Positions 1 to 7,582 of a DNA stretch of 37,276 bases are shown piece after piece. How positions within the stretch are numbered: the stretch's first letter is position 1; each line of letters opens with the position of its first letter. This DNA is from Vibrio cholerae. Its GTDB lineage: Bacteria > Actinomycetota > Actinomycetes > Actinomycetales > Micrococcaceae. Location of the stretch: positions 1 to 37,276 of the forward strand of contig WNZI01000036.1 in the NCBI GenBank assembly GCA_009728235.1. The letters run 5' to 3'. Position numbers and translations under genes: made by a program. The notes below the pieces were generated by a model. It was not told the origin of the DNA, searched no databases, and saw nothing but the letters and a program-made list of their open reading frames with translations.

Positions 1-2
1 TG

Positions 3-526
3 CTCGGCGTGGTGATCGTCCTCTTCGCCTACTTCCTCCCCGACCTCCTGCTGCTCAGCAACGGTCAGAAACGTCAGAAGGACATCCAGCTGCAGTTGGC
101 GAACACCCTCGACCAGATGCTCATCTCCGTGGAGGCCGGGTTGGGCTTCGAGGGTGCCATGCGCGCGCCGGAGAGAACGGCAAGGGGCCCCTTGCCGAGG
201 AGCTCATCCGTACCCTCCAGGACATGCAGGTGGGGCGCTCACGCCGCGAGTCATACCTCGCCCTGACGGAGAGGACGAATGTGCCGGAGCTGCGCAGCTT
301 CGTCCAGGCCGTGGTCCAGGCCGATGCCTACGGGATTGCCATCAGTTCGGTCCTCCGGGTCCAGGCCAAGGTGATGCGGGTCAAGCGCCGCCAGCGCGCC
401 GAGGAGAAAGCCATGAAGCTGCCGGTCATGATCCTCTTCCCCCTGCTGTTCTTCATCTTCCCCGTCCTCTTCATAGCCATCCTCGGCCCCACGGTCATCA
501 ACGTGATCGGGACGTTCGCGGGGTGA
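3..526 (+). CDS. tadC: TadC-like type II/IV pilus assembly membrane protein (5' end outside window, frameshifted)
   Basis: This is the C-terminal part, about 174 residues, of an inner-membrane protein of the GspF/TadC family, which forms the platform for Flp/Tad pilus assembly. Visible parts are a membrane segment near the window start (LGVVIVLFAYFLPDLLLL), the family-typical stretch LANTLDQMLISVEAGLGFEGAM, the later AEELIRTLQDMQVG with conserved charged residues, and a C-terminal hydrophobic segment (MKLPVMILFPLLFFIFPVLF). The first half reads in the frame of position 3 and the second half in the frame of position 224. Adding one base near 161-168 (after the ATG at 159-161) restores GAMARAGENGKGPL and a continuous protein to the TGA at 524-526. 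The break is either a sequencing error or a real mutation. The next gene starts six bases downstream, suggesting one transcript. The family call is firm; TadC rather than TadB is likely from length and ending. Confidence 0.8.
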   Translation, partial: RRGDRPLRLLPPRPPAAQQRSETSEGHPAAVGEHPRPDAHLRGGRVGLRGCHARAGENGKGPLAEELIRTLQDMQVGRSRRESYLALTERTNVPELRSFVQAVVQADAYGIAISSVLRVQAKVMRVKRRQRAEEKAMKLPVMILFPLLFFIFPVLFIAILGPTVINVIGTFAG

Positions 527-532
527 GGACCG

Positions 533-919
533 ATGCGTGATCCTCATCAGCGGTCCGACGCCGGCAGAGAGGCCCTGCCGCTCGTGGACCTCTACGTCCT
601 CTCCCAGCTGGAGGAGCAACTCCACGACCCGTCGCTGGCCAGGACGTTCGCCCGGGATTACATGGGTGGGTTCGAGGACCGCTACCTCCGCCTCACCAGG
701 TCCGTCGGCGACAGGGACCTGCCGGCCGCGCTGGATGCCGCGCTGAGCCTGAGGAGCTCCTCCAGCATGGCAGGAGCCACGCGGCTCTCCGCCCTGGCCG
801 CGAGTTTCGTGACCGCCGTGGGATCGGGCGCGCTGGACGCCGCCCGCGGACTGCTGCCGGTGATCGAGCGGTGCGGACTGGACACGCTCGGCGAGCTCGA
901 GGCGCGCTACCTGGCCTGA
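533..919 (+). CDS. Hpt-domain-like protein lacking the phospho-accepting histidine
   Basis: A 128-residue soluble, helix-rich protein. Its layout resembles a histidine-phosphotransfer domain: an acidic helix LYVLSQLEEQLHDPSLARTF, a second helix around GGFEDRYLRLTRSV, then LSLRSSSSMAGATRLSALA at about residues 71-89. The last segment lines up with the Hpt signature HxLKGSSxxxGA, with Leu71 where the phosphorylated His should be and Arg and Ser replacing Lys and Gly. If the alignment is right the protein cannot relay phosphate and may act as a binding or adaptor domain. The ATG at 533 lies six bases after the TadC-like stop, so it is probably co-transcribed with the pilus genes. A response regulator and a histidine kinase lie close by. 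I infer the family from pattern; the sequence is divergent and the function is unknown. Confidence 0.6.
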   Translation: MRDPHQRSDAGREALPLVDLYVLSQLEEQLHDPSLARTFARDYMGGFEDRYLRLTRSVGDRDLPAALDAALSLRSSSSMAGATRLSALAASFVTAVGSGALDAARGLLPVIERCGLDTLGELEARYLA

Positions 920-923
920 GCCG

Positions 924-968
924 CAGGCATCAGGGGCGTGCAGGCATCAGGGGCGTGCAGGCGTCAGG
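924..968. repeat. 17-bp tandem repeat at the 3' end of the response-regulator gene
   Basis: The unit CAGGCATCAGGGGCGTG occurs at 924-940 and again exactly at 941-957, followed by a diverged partial copy (CAGGCGTCAGGCGG) from 958. The repeat sits between the convergent ends of the Hpt-like gene and the response regulator, and the regulator's TGA stop (947-949) lies inside the second copy. It looks like local slippage duplication. It is too short and lacks spacers, so it is not a CRISPR. Confidence 0.85.
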
Positions 969-1723
969 CGGTACCCCACCCCGCGCACGGTCTGCAGCCA
1001 TCGCGGGTTCTTCGGGTCCTCATCGAGCTTGCGTCGCAGGTTGCCCACATGGACCTCGATGGCGCGCTCGTCGGAGTCGCTGATGTAGGTGTCCTCGCCG
1101 TAGTAGTCGCCTCGGACCACGCGCACCAGGTCAGCTTTCGTCCGGACCGCGCCATTGCTCTTCAGCATCTCGCTCAGCAGGTCGAACTCGCTGCGCGTCA
1201 GCGGCAGGTCCCGCCCGTCGACGACCACGGTGCGCGCCGCGACGTTGACGGCCAGCCCATTGTGTTCGAGGACGGTCACCGAAGCAGGCGCCACGGCTGC
1301 TGCGGGAGGCGTCGACGCCTGTACGGGGGCGCCGGCAGGCGCCTCGGGGACGACGCGCGGCCGCCTCAGCATCGCTGCGATGCGGGCTCGGAGCTCACGC
1401 GGACGGAACGGTTTCGTCAGGTAGTCGTCCGCTCCGGACTGGAGCGCAGTGAGCGTGTCCAGCTCGTCACCGCGCGAGGTGAGCATCACCACGTAGCAGT
1501 TGCTGAAGGCGCGGATGCGGCGCAGTACCTCGTACCCGTCGATGTCCGGCAGGCCGACGTCGATCGTGACCACCGTCGCCTCGTGCTGGCGCACCAGCTC
1601 GACCCCCACCTTCCCGTCCGGGGCTACATGCACCTCGAACCCCGATTGGCTCAGCACCGCCCCCACCAGGTTCCGGACATCGGCGTCGTCCTCGATGACG
1701 ACGGCGACTCCGGGGTCACTCAC
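947..1723 (-). CDS. OmpR/PhoB-family response regulator
   Basis: A 258-residue two-component response regulator, presumably a DNA-binding transcription factor. The receiver domain spans about residues 5-118: acidic pair Glu11-Asp12, phosphoacceptor Asp55 in TIDVGLPDIDG, Thr82 and Lys104 in LTKPF. A Pro/Ala-rich linker (about 122-150) leads to a winged-helix domain with the usual TRSEFDLLSEML and IEVHVGNLRRKL segments and the ending VRGVGYRL. The start is GTG at 1723, preceded by GAGGTG at a suitable distance. It is divergent from the histidine kinase that begins about 170 bases to the right, the likely partner. Convergent with the Hpt-like gene, its last codons lie in a 17-bp tandem repeat. 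The target genes are not known; the neighbouring pilus genes are an obvious guess. Confidence 0.92.
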   Translation of the reverse strand: MSDPGVAVVIEDDADVRNLVGAVLSQSGFEVHVAPDGKVGVELVRQHEATVVTIDVGLPDIDGYEVLRRIRAFSNCYVVMLTSRGDELDTLTALQSGADDYLTKPFRPRELRARIAAMLRRPRVVPEAPAGAPVQASTPPAAAVAPASVTVLEHNGLAVNVAARTVVVDGRDLPLTRSEFDLLSEMLKSNGAVRTKADLVRVVRGDYYGEDTYISDSDERAIEVHVGNLRRKLDEDPKNPRWLQTVRGVGYRLTPARP

Positions 1724-1840
1724 CCGGGCACCTCGAGATCAGGCCTGTCTCCGTACCTGGTGTACTCGTCATATTCCCCATTGTGCCTGCCCGCCTGCGA
1801 GAATTGCGTGCGGTTTCGGTCCAAAACACGGGCGCGGCGA

Positions 1841-1868
1841 CATAATGAGACGTAGTACGTAGGTCTCA
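1841..1868 (+). promoter_or_regulatory. Possible -10 element and dyad ahead of the histidine kinase gene
   Basis: The spacer between the divergent regulator and kinase genes (1724-1895) contains CATAAT at 1841-1846, followed by the inverted repeat TGAGAC (1846-1851) and GTCTCA (1863-1868), separated by 11 bases. No convincing -35 box was found. The arrangement would suit an operator read towards the kinase, perhaps bound by the adjacent response regulator, but that is inference only. Confidence 0.3.
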
Positions 1869-1895
1869 GCGTCCGAAAGTTGTCCAGCATGCTGT

Positions 1896-3602
1896 TTGTC
1901 GTTCATCCCTGGATCGTGCGTGGCTAGGCGCGCCGGGGTGCTCCGGATGCGCGAAGCCGCCGAGAAGATCTCGATCGACCGCTCCGTAGCGCTCTGCCAA
2001 CTCCCCCTCACACTGATCGTCGTGATCATCGGCGTCACCAGTCCGGTCTTCCGACCCGGCCTGATGTCGGACCGGACCTTCGAGCACGGTTTCTCGATGA
2101 TCCTGGTCCTGATGGCGCTCGGTCTCGTGGTTCCCTGGCAGGAGCTGCCGCGCGGCACCCTCCTGGTCATACCGGTCCTCGATTTCATCGCCATCGCCCT
2201 GGTGCGCGACGGCGCGACCGACACCCAGCCGGCGCTCGGTGTCCTGGTCATCTTCCCCGTGCTGTGGCTCATGCGGTCCGCGCTGCCCACCTGGCTGGCA
2301 CTCGGAATCACCGTCGTGGGTTCCCTGCTGGTGACCTCCTGGCCATTGCTCGGGAACCTCGACCCGGACAGACTGCACACTCAGCAGGGAGTGCTGCTGC
2401 TGCCGATCATGATGCTGCTCATCGGCTCCCTGATCCGGATCGCGAGCCGCAATGCCCGGGCCCGCGAGCTGGAACTCGAGCGCAAGGATCATGAACTGCA
2501 CGACCTGCTCCAGGCCGCGACCGACCGCGAGCGCCTCCTGACCGCGATCCTCAACACCGTCGACGTCGGCCTCACCGCCGTCGACGCCGGGGGCGGGACG
2601 ACCCTCACCAACCGCCAGCAGGAACTGTTCAATCGCCTGGCGACGGGGCAGGACGACGAACAGAGCCTCGTCTTCGGTGAGGACCGGCTGACGCCACTGC
2701 CCGCCGACCGACAGCCCATCTACCGGGCGCTCACCGGGGAGACGTTCGCGGACCAGCTGATCTGGGTCGGCGAGGGGGATGCGCAGCGTGGCCTCTCGAC
2801 CGCCGCCCGCCCCATCAAGGACGCCGACGGCAGCATCACGGGAGCACTGATCGCCTGCAGCGACGTCACCGAACTCGTGGATGCAGTGTCGGCGAAGGAC
2901 GCCTTCATCTCGAACATCTCCCACGAGTTCCACGCCCCCCTGACATCGGTGCTCGGCTACCTGGAGCTCGTCATGGAGGACGATCACGAGCTCCCGCCCC
3001 ACCTCAAGGGGTATGTCGACGTCGCAGGCCGCAACGCCGAGCGGGTCCTCCACCTCGTCGCGGATCTGCTGTCCACCGCCGGGGACCGGGTGCGGGTCCA
3101 TCCGCGACCCGTCGACCTCTCCGCCCTCATCGAGATGAGCGTGCGGTCCAACCGCCTACGGGCCGAGAGCAACAAGGTCAGGCTCCGGACGACGGCGCAC
3201 ACCCCCCTCTGGACGCTGATCGATCCCCTGCGGATCTCACAGGTCCTGGACAACCTGCTCTCCAATGCGATCAAGTACTCGCCGGACGGCGGAGTGGTCA
3301 GCATCCGGGCCGAGGAGACCGCCTCGGCCATCAACCTGCACGTCGAGGACACGGGCATGGGCATGACGGAGCAGGAGTCGCAACAGGTCTTCTCGCGCTT
3401 CTACCGGACCCCGGCTGCGAGGGGCGCCGATATCGACGGGTCGGGACTCGGGCTGGCGATCACCAAGTCGATCGTGGAGAGCCACGGGGGCTCCATCTGC
3501 TGCCTGAGCACTCCCGGAAAGGGTAGCCGGTTCACGGTGACCCTTCCCCTGAACGGTGAGGTCAACCGGATGCCGCAGGGAACCTTCGAGGAGTCCGTCT
3601 AG
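1896..3602 (+). CDS. Membrane-bound sensor histidine kinase
   Basis: A histidine kinase of up to 568 residues. The N-terminal third has four or five hydrophobic segments (about 34-52, 64-82, 88-103, 113-152, 163-182), so the sensor is mostly intramembrane. A PAS-like region follows at about 210-325. The HisKA box is SNISHEFHAPLTSVLGY with His343; the usual Leu-Arg-Thr after His-Glu is Phe-His-Ala here. The ATPase domain has the N-box DNLLSNAIKYSPDG (Asn453, Asn457), G1 EDTGMGM (485-490) and G2 GSGLGLAI (515-522). The start is uncertain: the frame opens at TTG 1896, but GTG 1938 or ATG 1947 (giving MREAAEKISID) are equally plausible and none has a strong ribosome-binding site. It faces the response regulator, its probable partner, and its stop abuts the prepilin peptidase start, which suggests co-expression. 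Confidence 0.9.
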   Translation: MSFIPGSCVARRAGVLRMREAAEKISIDRSVALCQLPLTLIVVIIGVTSPVFRPGLMSDRTFEHGFSMILVLMALGLVVPWQELPRGTLLVIPVLDFIAIALVRDGATDTQPALGVLVIFPVLWLMRSALPTWLALGITVVGSLLVTSWPLLGNLDPDRLHTQQGVLLLPIMMLLIGSLIRIASRNARARELELERKDHELHDLLQAATDRERLLTAILNTVDVGLTAVDAGGGTTLTNRQQELFNRLATGQDDEQSLVFGEDRLTPLPADRQPIYRALTGETFADQLIWVGEGDAQRGLSTAARPIKDADGSITGALIACSDVTELVDAVSAKDAFISNISHEFHAPLTSVLGYLELVMEDDHELPPHLKGYVDVAGRNAERVLHLVADLLSTAGDRVRVHPRPVDLSALIEMSVRSNRLRAESNKVRLRTTAHTPLWTLIDPLRISQVLDNLLSNAIKYSPDGGVVSIRAEETASAINLHVEDTGMGMTEQESQQVFSRFYRTPAARGADIDGSGLGLAITKSIVESHGGSICCLSTPGKGSRFTVTLPLNGEVNRMPQGTFEESV

Positions 3603-4226
3603 GTGCTTGTGGTCCTCGCCGCAGGCTCGCTGGCGGGCGTCCTCGGACACGTGCTGCTCGTCGTGGCCGGAAGGGACGCCCGGACGGTTCTCCCGGTGTC
3701 GTGGCGCCTACCCCTCGCGCTGGCCGCAGCCGTGCTCGCCGCGGCCGGCAGCGCGGCCGTCGGGTCGGTCTGGGACAGCCCGCTCGTCGTCGTGCTGGCG
3801 GCCTTCGGGGTGGTGCTCGGAGCCGTCGATGCACGGTCGAAGCTGCTACCGAACGCGCTGCTCCTGCGCTTCGTCGCCCTGGCTGCCCCCTTGCTCGTCC
3901 TCGCCGCTGCGGGGACGGGGAACTGGGCAGGACTTCTGGGGGCCGCCGCGGGCGGTGCATCGCTCTTCGTCGTGTACTTCCTGCTCGCGCTCATCTCACC
4001 CGGCGGCATGGGCATGGGGGACGTGAAACTCTCGGCGCTCCTGGGGCTTCTCGGAGGCTGGGGCGGGGTGTCCGTCTGGATGGGGACGCTGCTCGGCGGA
4101 TTCCTTCTCGGTGGTCTGGCCGGCATCGGCGTGCTCCTGCTACGCAGCGGATCCCGCGGGTCGACCTTCCCCTTCGGTCCGGGCATGTTGCTCGCCGCCT
4201 TCGCGAGCTTCGTCCTCCTGCGCTGA
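3603..4226 (+). CDS. Type IV prepilin peptidase, A24 family
   Basis: A 207-residue membrane aspartyl protease that would cleave the leader peptides of Flp/type IV prepilins on the cytoplasmic side. The two catalytic aspartates are visible: Asp76 in GAVDARSKLLPN and Asp140 in GGMGMGDVKLSALLG, the GxGD motif. Almost the whole chain is hydrophobic, with six or seven membrane segments. It lacks the N-terminal methyltransferase and zinc-Cys domain of PilD, as is usual for Tad-type enzymes. The GTG start at 3603 directly follows the kinase TAG stop (3600-3602), with CGAGGAG inside the kinase 3' end as the likely ribosome-binding site, so translation is probably coupled. The TadC-like gene upstream supports a role in Tad pilus biogenesis. 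Confidence 0.9.
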   Translation: MLVVLAAGSLAGVLGHVLLVVAGRDARTVLPVSWRLPLALAAAVLAAAGSAAVGSVWDSPLVVVLAAFGVVLGAVDARSKLLPNALLLRFVALAAPLLVLAAAGTGNWAGLLGAAAGGASLFVVYFLLALISPGGMGMGDVKLSALLGLLGGWGGVSVWMGTLLGGFLLGGLAGIGVLLLRSGSRGSTFPFGPGMLLAAFASFVLLR

Positions 4227-4243
4227 CCTCTTCGTCGGGGTCC

Positions 4244-4281
4244 GCCTCAGGTTCCGGCATCTACTGCCAGCCTGGTGAGGC
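4244..4281. terminator. Weak inverted repeat between convergent genes
   Basis: Between the prepilin peptidase stop and the truA stop, GCCTCAGG (4244-4251) can pair imperfectly with CCTGGTGAGGC (4271-4281). A bidirectional terminator is expected at this convergent junction, but the stem has a bulge and there is no T-run on either strand, so the call is tentative. Confidence 0.25.
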
Positions 4282-4286
4282 GTGCA

Positions 4287-5255
4287 CTACGAGGCGTCCT
4301 CGGCCGGTGTCTGCCGGCCCGCCACGAGGTGAGCTGCGGTGCGTCTGGACCGGGTGAGTCCTGCGCGCGCGCCCACCTCCCCCGGTGCGGGGTAAGCGAT
4401 CTCCTCGAGCACGAGGGGATGCGGGGGTGCCAGGATCGACCGGGCATCCTTGACGCGCGCGGCGAGCCTCTCGGCCAGCCACACCGGTGGCATCTCGCCG
4501 GAACCCACGCGGAGTGTCGAGCCGATCAGGGCGCGGACCATGTTGTGGCAGAAGGCGTCCGCCTGGACGGTCGCGATGATGGCGCCGTCGGGCCCTCGGT
4601 GGAACTCGTACCGCTGCAGCTCCCGGATGGTCGTGGCACCCTCGCGGGACTTGCAGAACGCAGCGAAGTCCTGCATCCCCACCAGGTACCTCGCACCGTC
4701 GTTGAGGAGCGCGACGTCGAGGGCATGGGGGTGCCAGAGTGTCGCGTGGCGCCTCAGGGGATCCTGCCCCGTGGCACTGTCGGCGATGGCGTAGCTGTAG
4801 CGGCGCCACAGGGCTGAGAAGCGCGCGTCGAAACCGTCCGGGGCGAGGCTCGCGGACCGGACGACGACGGCGGGCACCGAGTTCCTGGCCGATCGACCGT
4901 GACCGGCGATCCCGTCGGTGAGCACGCGGTTGATGGTGCCGGTCAGCCGTCGCTGGAAGGCACGGGAGGGCTCCATCTCACGGCCCCGGGCCATGCTGTC
5001 CCATTCCGCAGGCGTGACGTCGACATGCGCCACCTGGCCCCGGGCGTGCACGCCTGCGTCGGTTCGCCCTCCGACGGTGAGCCGCACACGACGGCGCAGC
5101 ACCGTGAAGAGCGCATCCTCGAGCACGCCCTCCACGGTGGTGAGCCCTGGCTGCAGCGCCCACCCGGCGAAGGGACCACCGTCGTACGCGATGTCGAGCC
5201 GGACACGCAGAAGCCCGCCGCCCCCAGGGGGGACGGCGGGCTCGGGCGTGATCAT
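4287..5255 (-). CDS. truA: tRNA pseudouridine(38-40) synthase
   Basis: TruA isomerises uridines 38-40 in the anticodon arm of many tRNAs. The 322-residue product has the N-terminal LDIAYDGGPFAGWALQPG motif, the catalytic Asp66 in GGRTDAGVHARGQVAHVD, and the later family segments FDARFSALWRRYSYAI and DAFCHNMVRALIGSTLRVG. It is slightly longer than usual owing to a Pro/Gly-rich N-terminus and a basic C-terminal tail of about 25 residues. An internal start is possible because the first 15 residues are not conserved in the family. It is the last gene of the block, 22 bases after the rplQ stop, the usual actinobacterial order rpoA-rplQ-truA. Confidence 0.95.
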   Translation of the reverse strand: MITPEPAVPPGGGGLLRVRLDIAYDGGPFAGWALQPGLTTVEGVLEDALFTVLRRRVRLTVGGRTDAGVHARGQVAHVDVTPAEWDSMARGREMEPSRAFQRRLTGTINRVLTDGIAGHGRSARNSVPAVVVRSASLAPDGFDARFSALWRRYSYAIADSATGQDPLRRHATLWHPHALDVALLNDGARYLVGMQDFAAFCKSREGATTIRELQRYEFHRGPDGAIIATVQADAFCHNMVRALIGSTLRVGSGEMPPVWLAERLAARVKDARSILAPPHPLVLEEIAYPAPGEVGARAGLTRSRRTAAHLVAGRQTPAEDAS

Positions 5256-5277
5256 GGCGTGAGTCGGGAGGGAAGAA

Positions 5278-5882
5278 TTACTTCTTCTCGTCCTCGACGG
5301 TGCCCTCGACGACGACGACCTCGCCAGCGGCGCCGGCTTCGGCGTCGACCGTGGTGTCCTCGGCTGCTACCTCTTCAGCAGATGCTGCCGATTCGGCGGA
5401 CTCCGCCGAGTCCACGGAATCGACGGAGTCTGCGGACTCGGGCGACTCGACGGACTCTGCTGCGGGTGCGGCTGCGGGGGCTTGGCCTGCTCGGCCTCGG
5501 CGACCACCGACTGCTTCGCCGACATGGGCTCCAGCACCAGCTCGATGACAGCCATGGGGGCGTTGTCGCCCTTGCGGTTGCCGATCTTCGTGATGCGGGT
5601 GTAGCCGCCCTCGCGGTTCGCGACGGCCGGAGCGATGTCCGTGAAGAGTTCATGGACGATGCTCTTGCTGCTGATGACACCCAGGACGCGGCGACGCGAC
5701 GCAAGGTCACCCTTCTTCGCGAACGTGATGAGACGCTCGGCGTAGGGGCGCAGGCGCTTGGCCTTGGTCACCGTGGTGGTGATGCGCTTGTGCTCGAACA
5801 GTGAGGCGGCCAGGTTGGCGAGCATCAGGCGCTCGTGCGCCGGACCGCCTCCGAGGCGTGGGCCCTTTGTGGGTGTGGGCAT
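5278..5882 (-). CDS. rplQ: 50S ribosomal protein L17 with long acidic Ser-rich tail (frameshifted in this sequence)
   Basis: L17 core from [20 protein letters not shown] to ELVLEPM (about 120 residues), a large-subunit protein near the tunnel exit. As written, the frame shifts after [10 protein letters not shown] and ends early at about 5367. Adding one base near 5480-5484, in a run of G on the plus strand, restores an open frame to the TAA at 5278-5280: an Ala/Pro hinge, then many Ser-Glu and Ser-Asp pairs ([14 protein letters not shown] and so on), then the acidic end EGTVEDEKK. The repaired protein is 201 residues, with a tail of about 70-80. L17 is essential in most bacteria and the restored tail is compositionally coherent, so I take the break as a base-call error. 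The ATG is at 5882, 59 bases after the rpoA stop. Confidence 0.9.
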
Positions 5883-5903
5883 GATTGTTTCTCCTCATTA
5901 GGT

Positions 5904-5931
5904 GCACGCCCCGCTGTCCAGCGGGGCGTGC
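5904..5931 (-). other. 12-bp perfect stem-loop between rpoA and rplQ
   Basis: GCACGCCCCGCT (5904-5915) pairs perfectly with AGCGGGGCGTGC (5920-5931) around a four-base loop. It lies between the rpoA stop and the rplQ ribosome-binding site. In the transcribed (minus) direction no U-run follows, so it is not a standard intrinsic terminator; RNA stabilisation, processing or tuning of rplQ translation is more likely. Confidence 0.75.
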
Positions 5932-5941
5932 GGGTAGCGAT

Positions 5942-6952
5942 TTAGACCTCGTCGTCGCCGTAGGCGGCGTCGTCTTCTTCGATGGCAGCAGCGCGGGCGG
6001 CAAGGTCGAAGCCTGGAGGGGAATCCTTCAGGGACAGACCGAGTTCGACGAGCTTCGCCTTCACCTCGTCGATGGACTTCGCACCGAAGTTGCGGATGTC
6101 CATGAGGTCGGCTTCTGAGCGGGCGACGAGTTCACCCACGGAGTGGATGCCCTCGCGCTTGAGGCAGTTGTACGAGCGGACCGTCAGTTCGAGGTCCTCG
6201 ATCGGAAGCGCCATGTCGGCAGCGAGAGCTGCGTCCGTAGGCGAAGGGCCGATCTCGATACCCTCGGCGGCGGTGTTCAGCTCGCGGGCGAGTCCGAACA
6301 GCTCCACCAGGGTGGTGCCGGCCGACGCGACGGCGTCGCGCGGGGCGATGGCGTCCTTCGTCTCGACGTCGACGATGAGCTTGTCGAAGTCGGTGCGCTG
6401 CTCGACACGGGTCGCTTCCACGCGGAAAGTGACCTTGAGGACCGGCGAGTAGATCGAGTCGACCGGGATGCGGCCGATCTCGGAGTCACCGGACTTGTTC
6501 TGCGACGCGGAGACGTAGCCGCGTCCACGCTCGATGGTCAGCTCGAGCTCGAACTTGCCCTTCGAGTTGAGCGTCGCGATGTGGAGGTCCGGGTTGTGGA
6601 ACTCGACACCCGCGGGAGGCGCGATGTCGGCCGCGGTGACGACGCCGGGACCCTGCTTGCGCAGGTAGGCGACGACGGGCTCGTCGTGCTCGGAGGAGAC
6701 GGCGAGGTTCTTGATGTTCAGGATGATCTCGGTGACATCCTCCTTCACCCCGGGGACGGTGGTGAATTCGTGCAGCACTCCGTCGATGCGGATGCTGGTG
6801 ACTGCAGCACCCGGGATGGAGGACAGGAGCGTGCGGCGGAGCGAGTTGCCGAGGGTGTAGCCGAAGCCGGGCTCGAGCGGTTCGATGATGAACCGTGAGC
6901 GGTTGTCGGCGACTACTTCTTCAGTCAGGGTGGGGCGCTGTGCAATGAGCAC
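5942..6952 (-). CDS. rpoA: DNA-directed RNA polymerase subunit alpha
   Basis: A 336-residue alpha subunit, which dimerises to nucleate RNA polymerase assembly. The N-terminal domain (about 1-230) includes [20 protein letters not shown] and [21 protein letters not shown]. After a linker, the C-terminal domain (about 250-320) carries [20 protein letters not shown] and [16 protein letters not shown], the UP-element and activator-binding fold. An acidic tail [12 protein letters not shown] ends it. The start is GTG at 6952 with AAAGGAA about five bases upstream. It follows rpsK after a 149-base spacer holding two hairpins. Confidence 0.98.
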   Translation of the reverse strand: MLIAQRPTLTEEVVADNRSRFIIEPLEPGFGYTLGNSLRRTLLSSIPGAAVTSIRIDGVLHEFTTVPGVKEDVTEIILNIKNLAVSSEHDEPVVAYLRKQGPGVVTAADIAPPAGVEFHNPDLHIATLNSKGKFELELTIERGRGYVSASQNKSGDSEIGRIPVDSIYSPVLKVTFRVEATRVEQRTDFDKLIVDVETKDAIAPRDAVASAGTTLVELFGLARELNTAAEGIEIGPSPTDAALAADMALPIEDLELTVRSYNCLKREGIHSVGELVARSEADLMDIRNFGAKSIDEVKAKLVELGLSLKDSPPGFDLAARAAAIEEDDAAYGDDEV

Positions 6953-6967
6953 TTACATTTCCTTTCG

Positions 6968-7082
6968 GGAAGCATCCGCTATATGACGCTTCCAAATGGG
7001 CGGGACTGCTGGTCGGCCGGCTCTAAGGTGCTGGAACGGCATCGAACCGCCCTGCCGGACCACGTGGGTTCCTGCAGGGCGG
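6968..7082 (-). other. Two stem-loops in the rpsK-rpoA spacer
   Basis: CCGCCCTGC (7047-7055) pairs perfectly with GCAGGGCGG (7074-7082), and the intervening bases (GGACC... GGGTTCC) can extend the stem imperfectly. A second hairpin, GGAAGC (6968-6973) with GCTTCC (6988-6993), sits immediately before the rpoA ribosome-binding site. No T-run follows either one on the minus strand. They could affect the ratio of rpoA to the upstream ribosomal proteins. Confidence 0.6.
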
Positions 7083-7101
7083 CACGATGACGGACGATCG
7101 A

Positions 7102-7503
7102 TTAGACGCGGCGACGCTTGGGCGGGCGGCAGCCGTTGTGTGCGCTCGGGGTGACGTCGGAGATTGATCCGACCTCGAGGCCCGTGGCCTGCAGCGAACG
7201 GATGGCCGTTTCGCGACCTGATCCCGGGCCCTTCACGAAGACGTCGACCTTCTTGACGCCATGCTCCTGCGCGCGCTTCGCAGCGGCTTCGGCAGCCATC
7301 TGCGCGGCGAACGGGGTGGACTTGCGTGAACCCTTGAAGCCGACCTCACCGGCGGACGCCCAGGAGATGACCGCTCCGCTGGGGTCCGTGATGGACACGA
7401 TGGTGTTGTTGAAGGTGCTCTTGATGTGCGCCTGACCGAGCGCGATGTTCTTCTTGTCCTTGCGACGCGGCTTACGAACCGCTCCACGAGTCTTGGGGGG
7501 CAT
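7102..7503 (-). CDS. rpsK: 30S ribosomal protein S11
   Basis: A 133-residue platform protein of the small subunit near the Shine-Dalgarno duplex. The sequence is canonical: basic N-terminus [19 protein letters not shown], then [35 protein letters not shown], the glycine turn [15 protein letters not shown], and the end CRPPKRRRV. No truncation is visible. It lies between rpsM and rpoA in the alpha operon. Unlike in many bacteria, no rpsD (S4) follows it. Confidence 0.98.
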   Translation of the reverse strand: MPPKTRGAVRKPRRKDKKNIALGQAHIKSTFNNTIVSITDPSGAVISWASAGEVGFKGSRKSTPFAAQMAAEAAAKRAQEHGVKKVDVFVKGPGSGRETAIRSLQATGLEVGSISDVTPSAHNGCRPPKRRRV

Positions 7504-7582
7504 TACTTCTCCTACGAAGGTATTGGGTAAAGCATTGAGTCGAAACGAGATCCACCGGGCCTCCTGATGACAGGGGCCTCCG

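Noticed and set aside
924..968. CRISPR-like repeat
   Set aside because: The copies are directly adjacent with no spacers and the unit is only 17 bases.
1866..3101. 411-codon minus-strand frame opposite the histidine kinase
   Set aside because: The plus-strand frame has all kinase motifs; the opposite frame is an antisense artefact.
5300..5548. 82-codon plus-strand Ser/Asp/Glu-rich frame
   Set aside because: It is the reverse complement of the repetitive L17 tail, not a separate gene.
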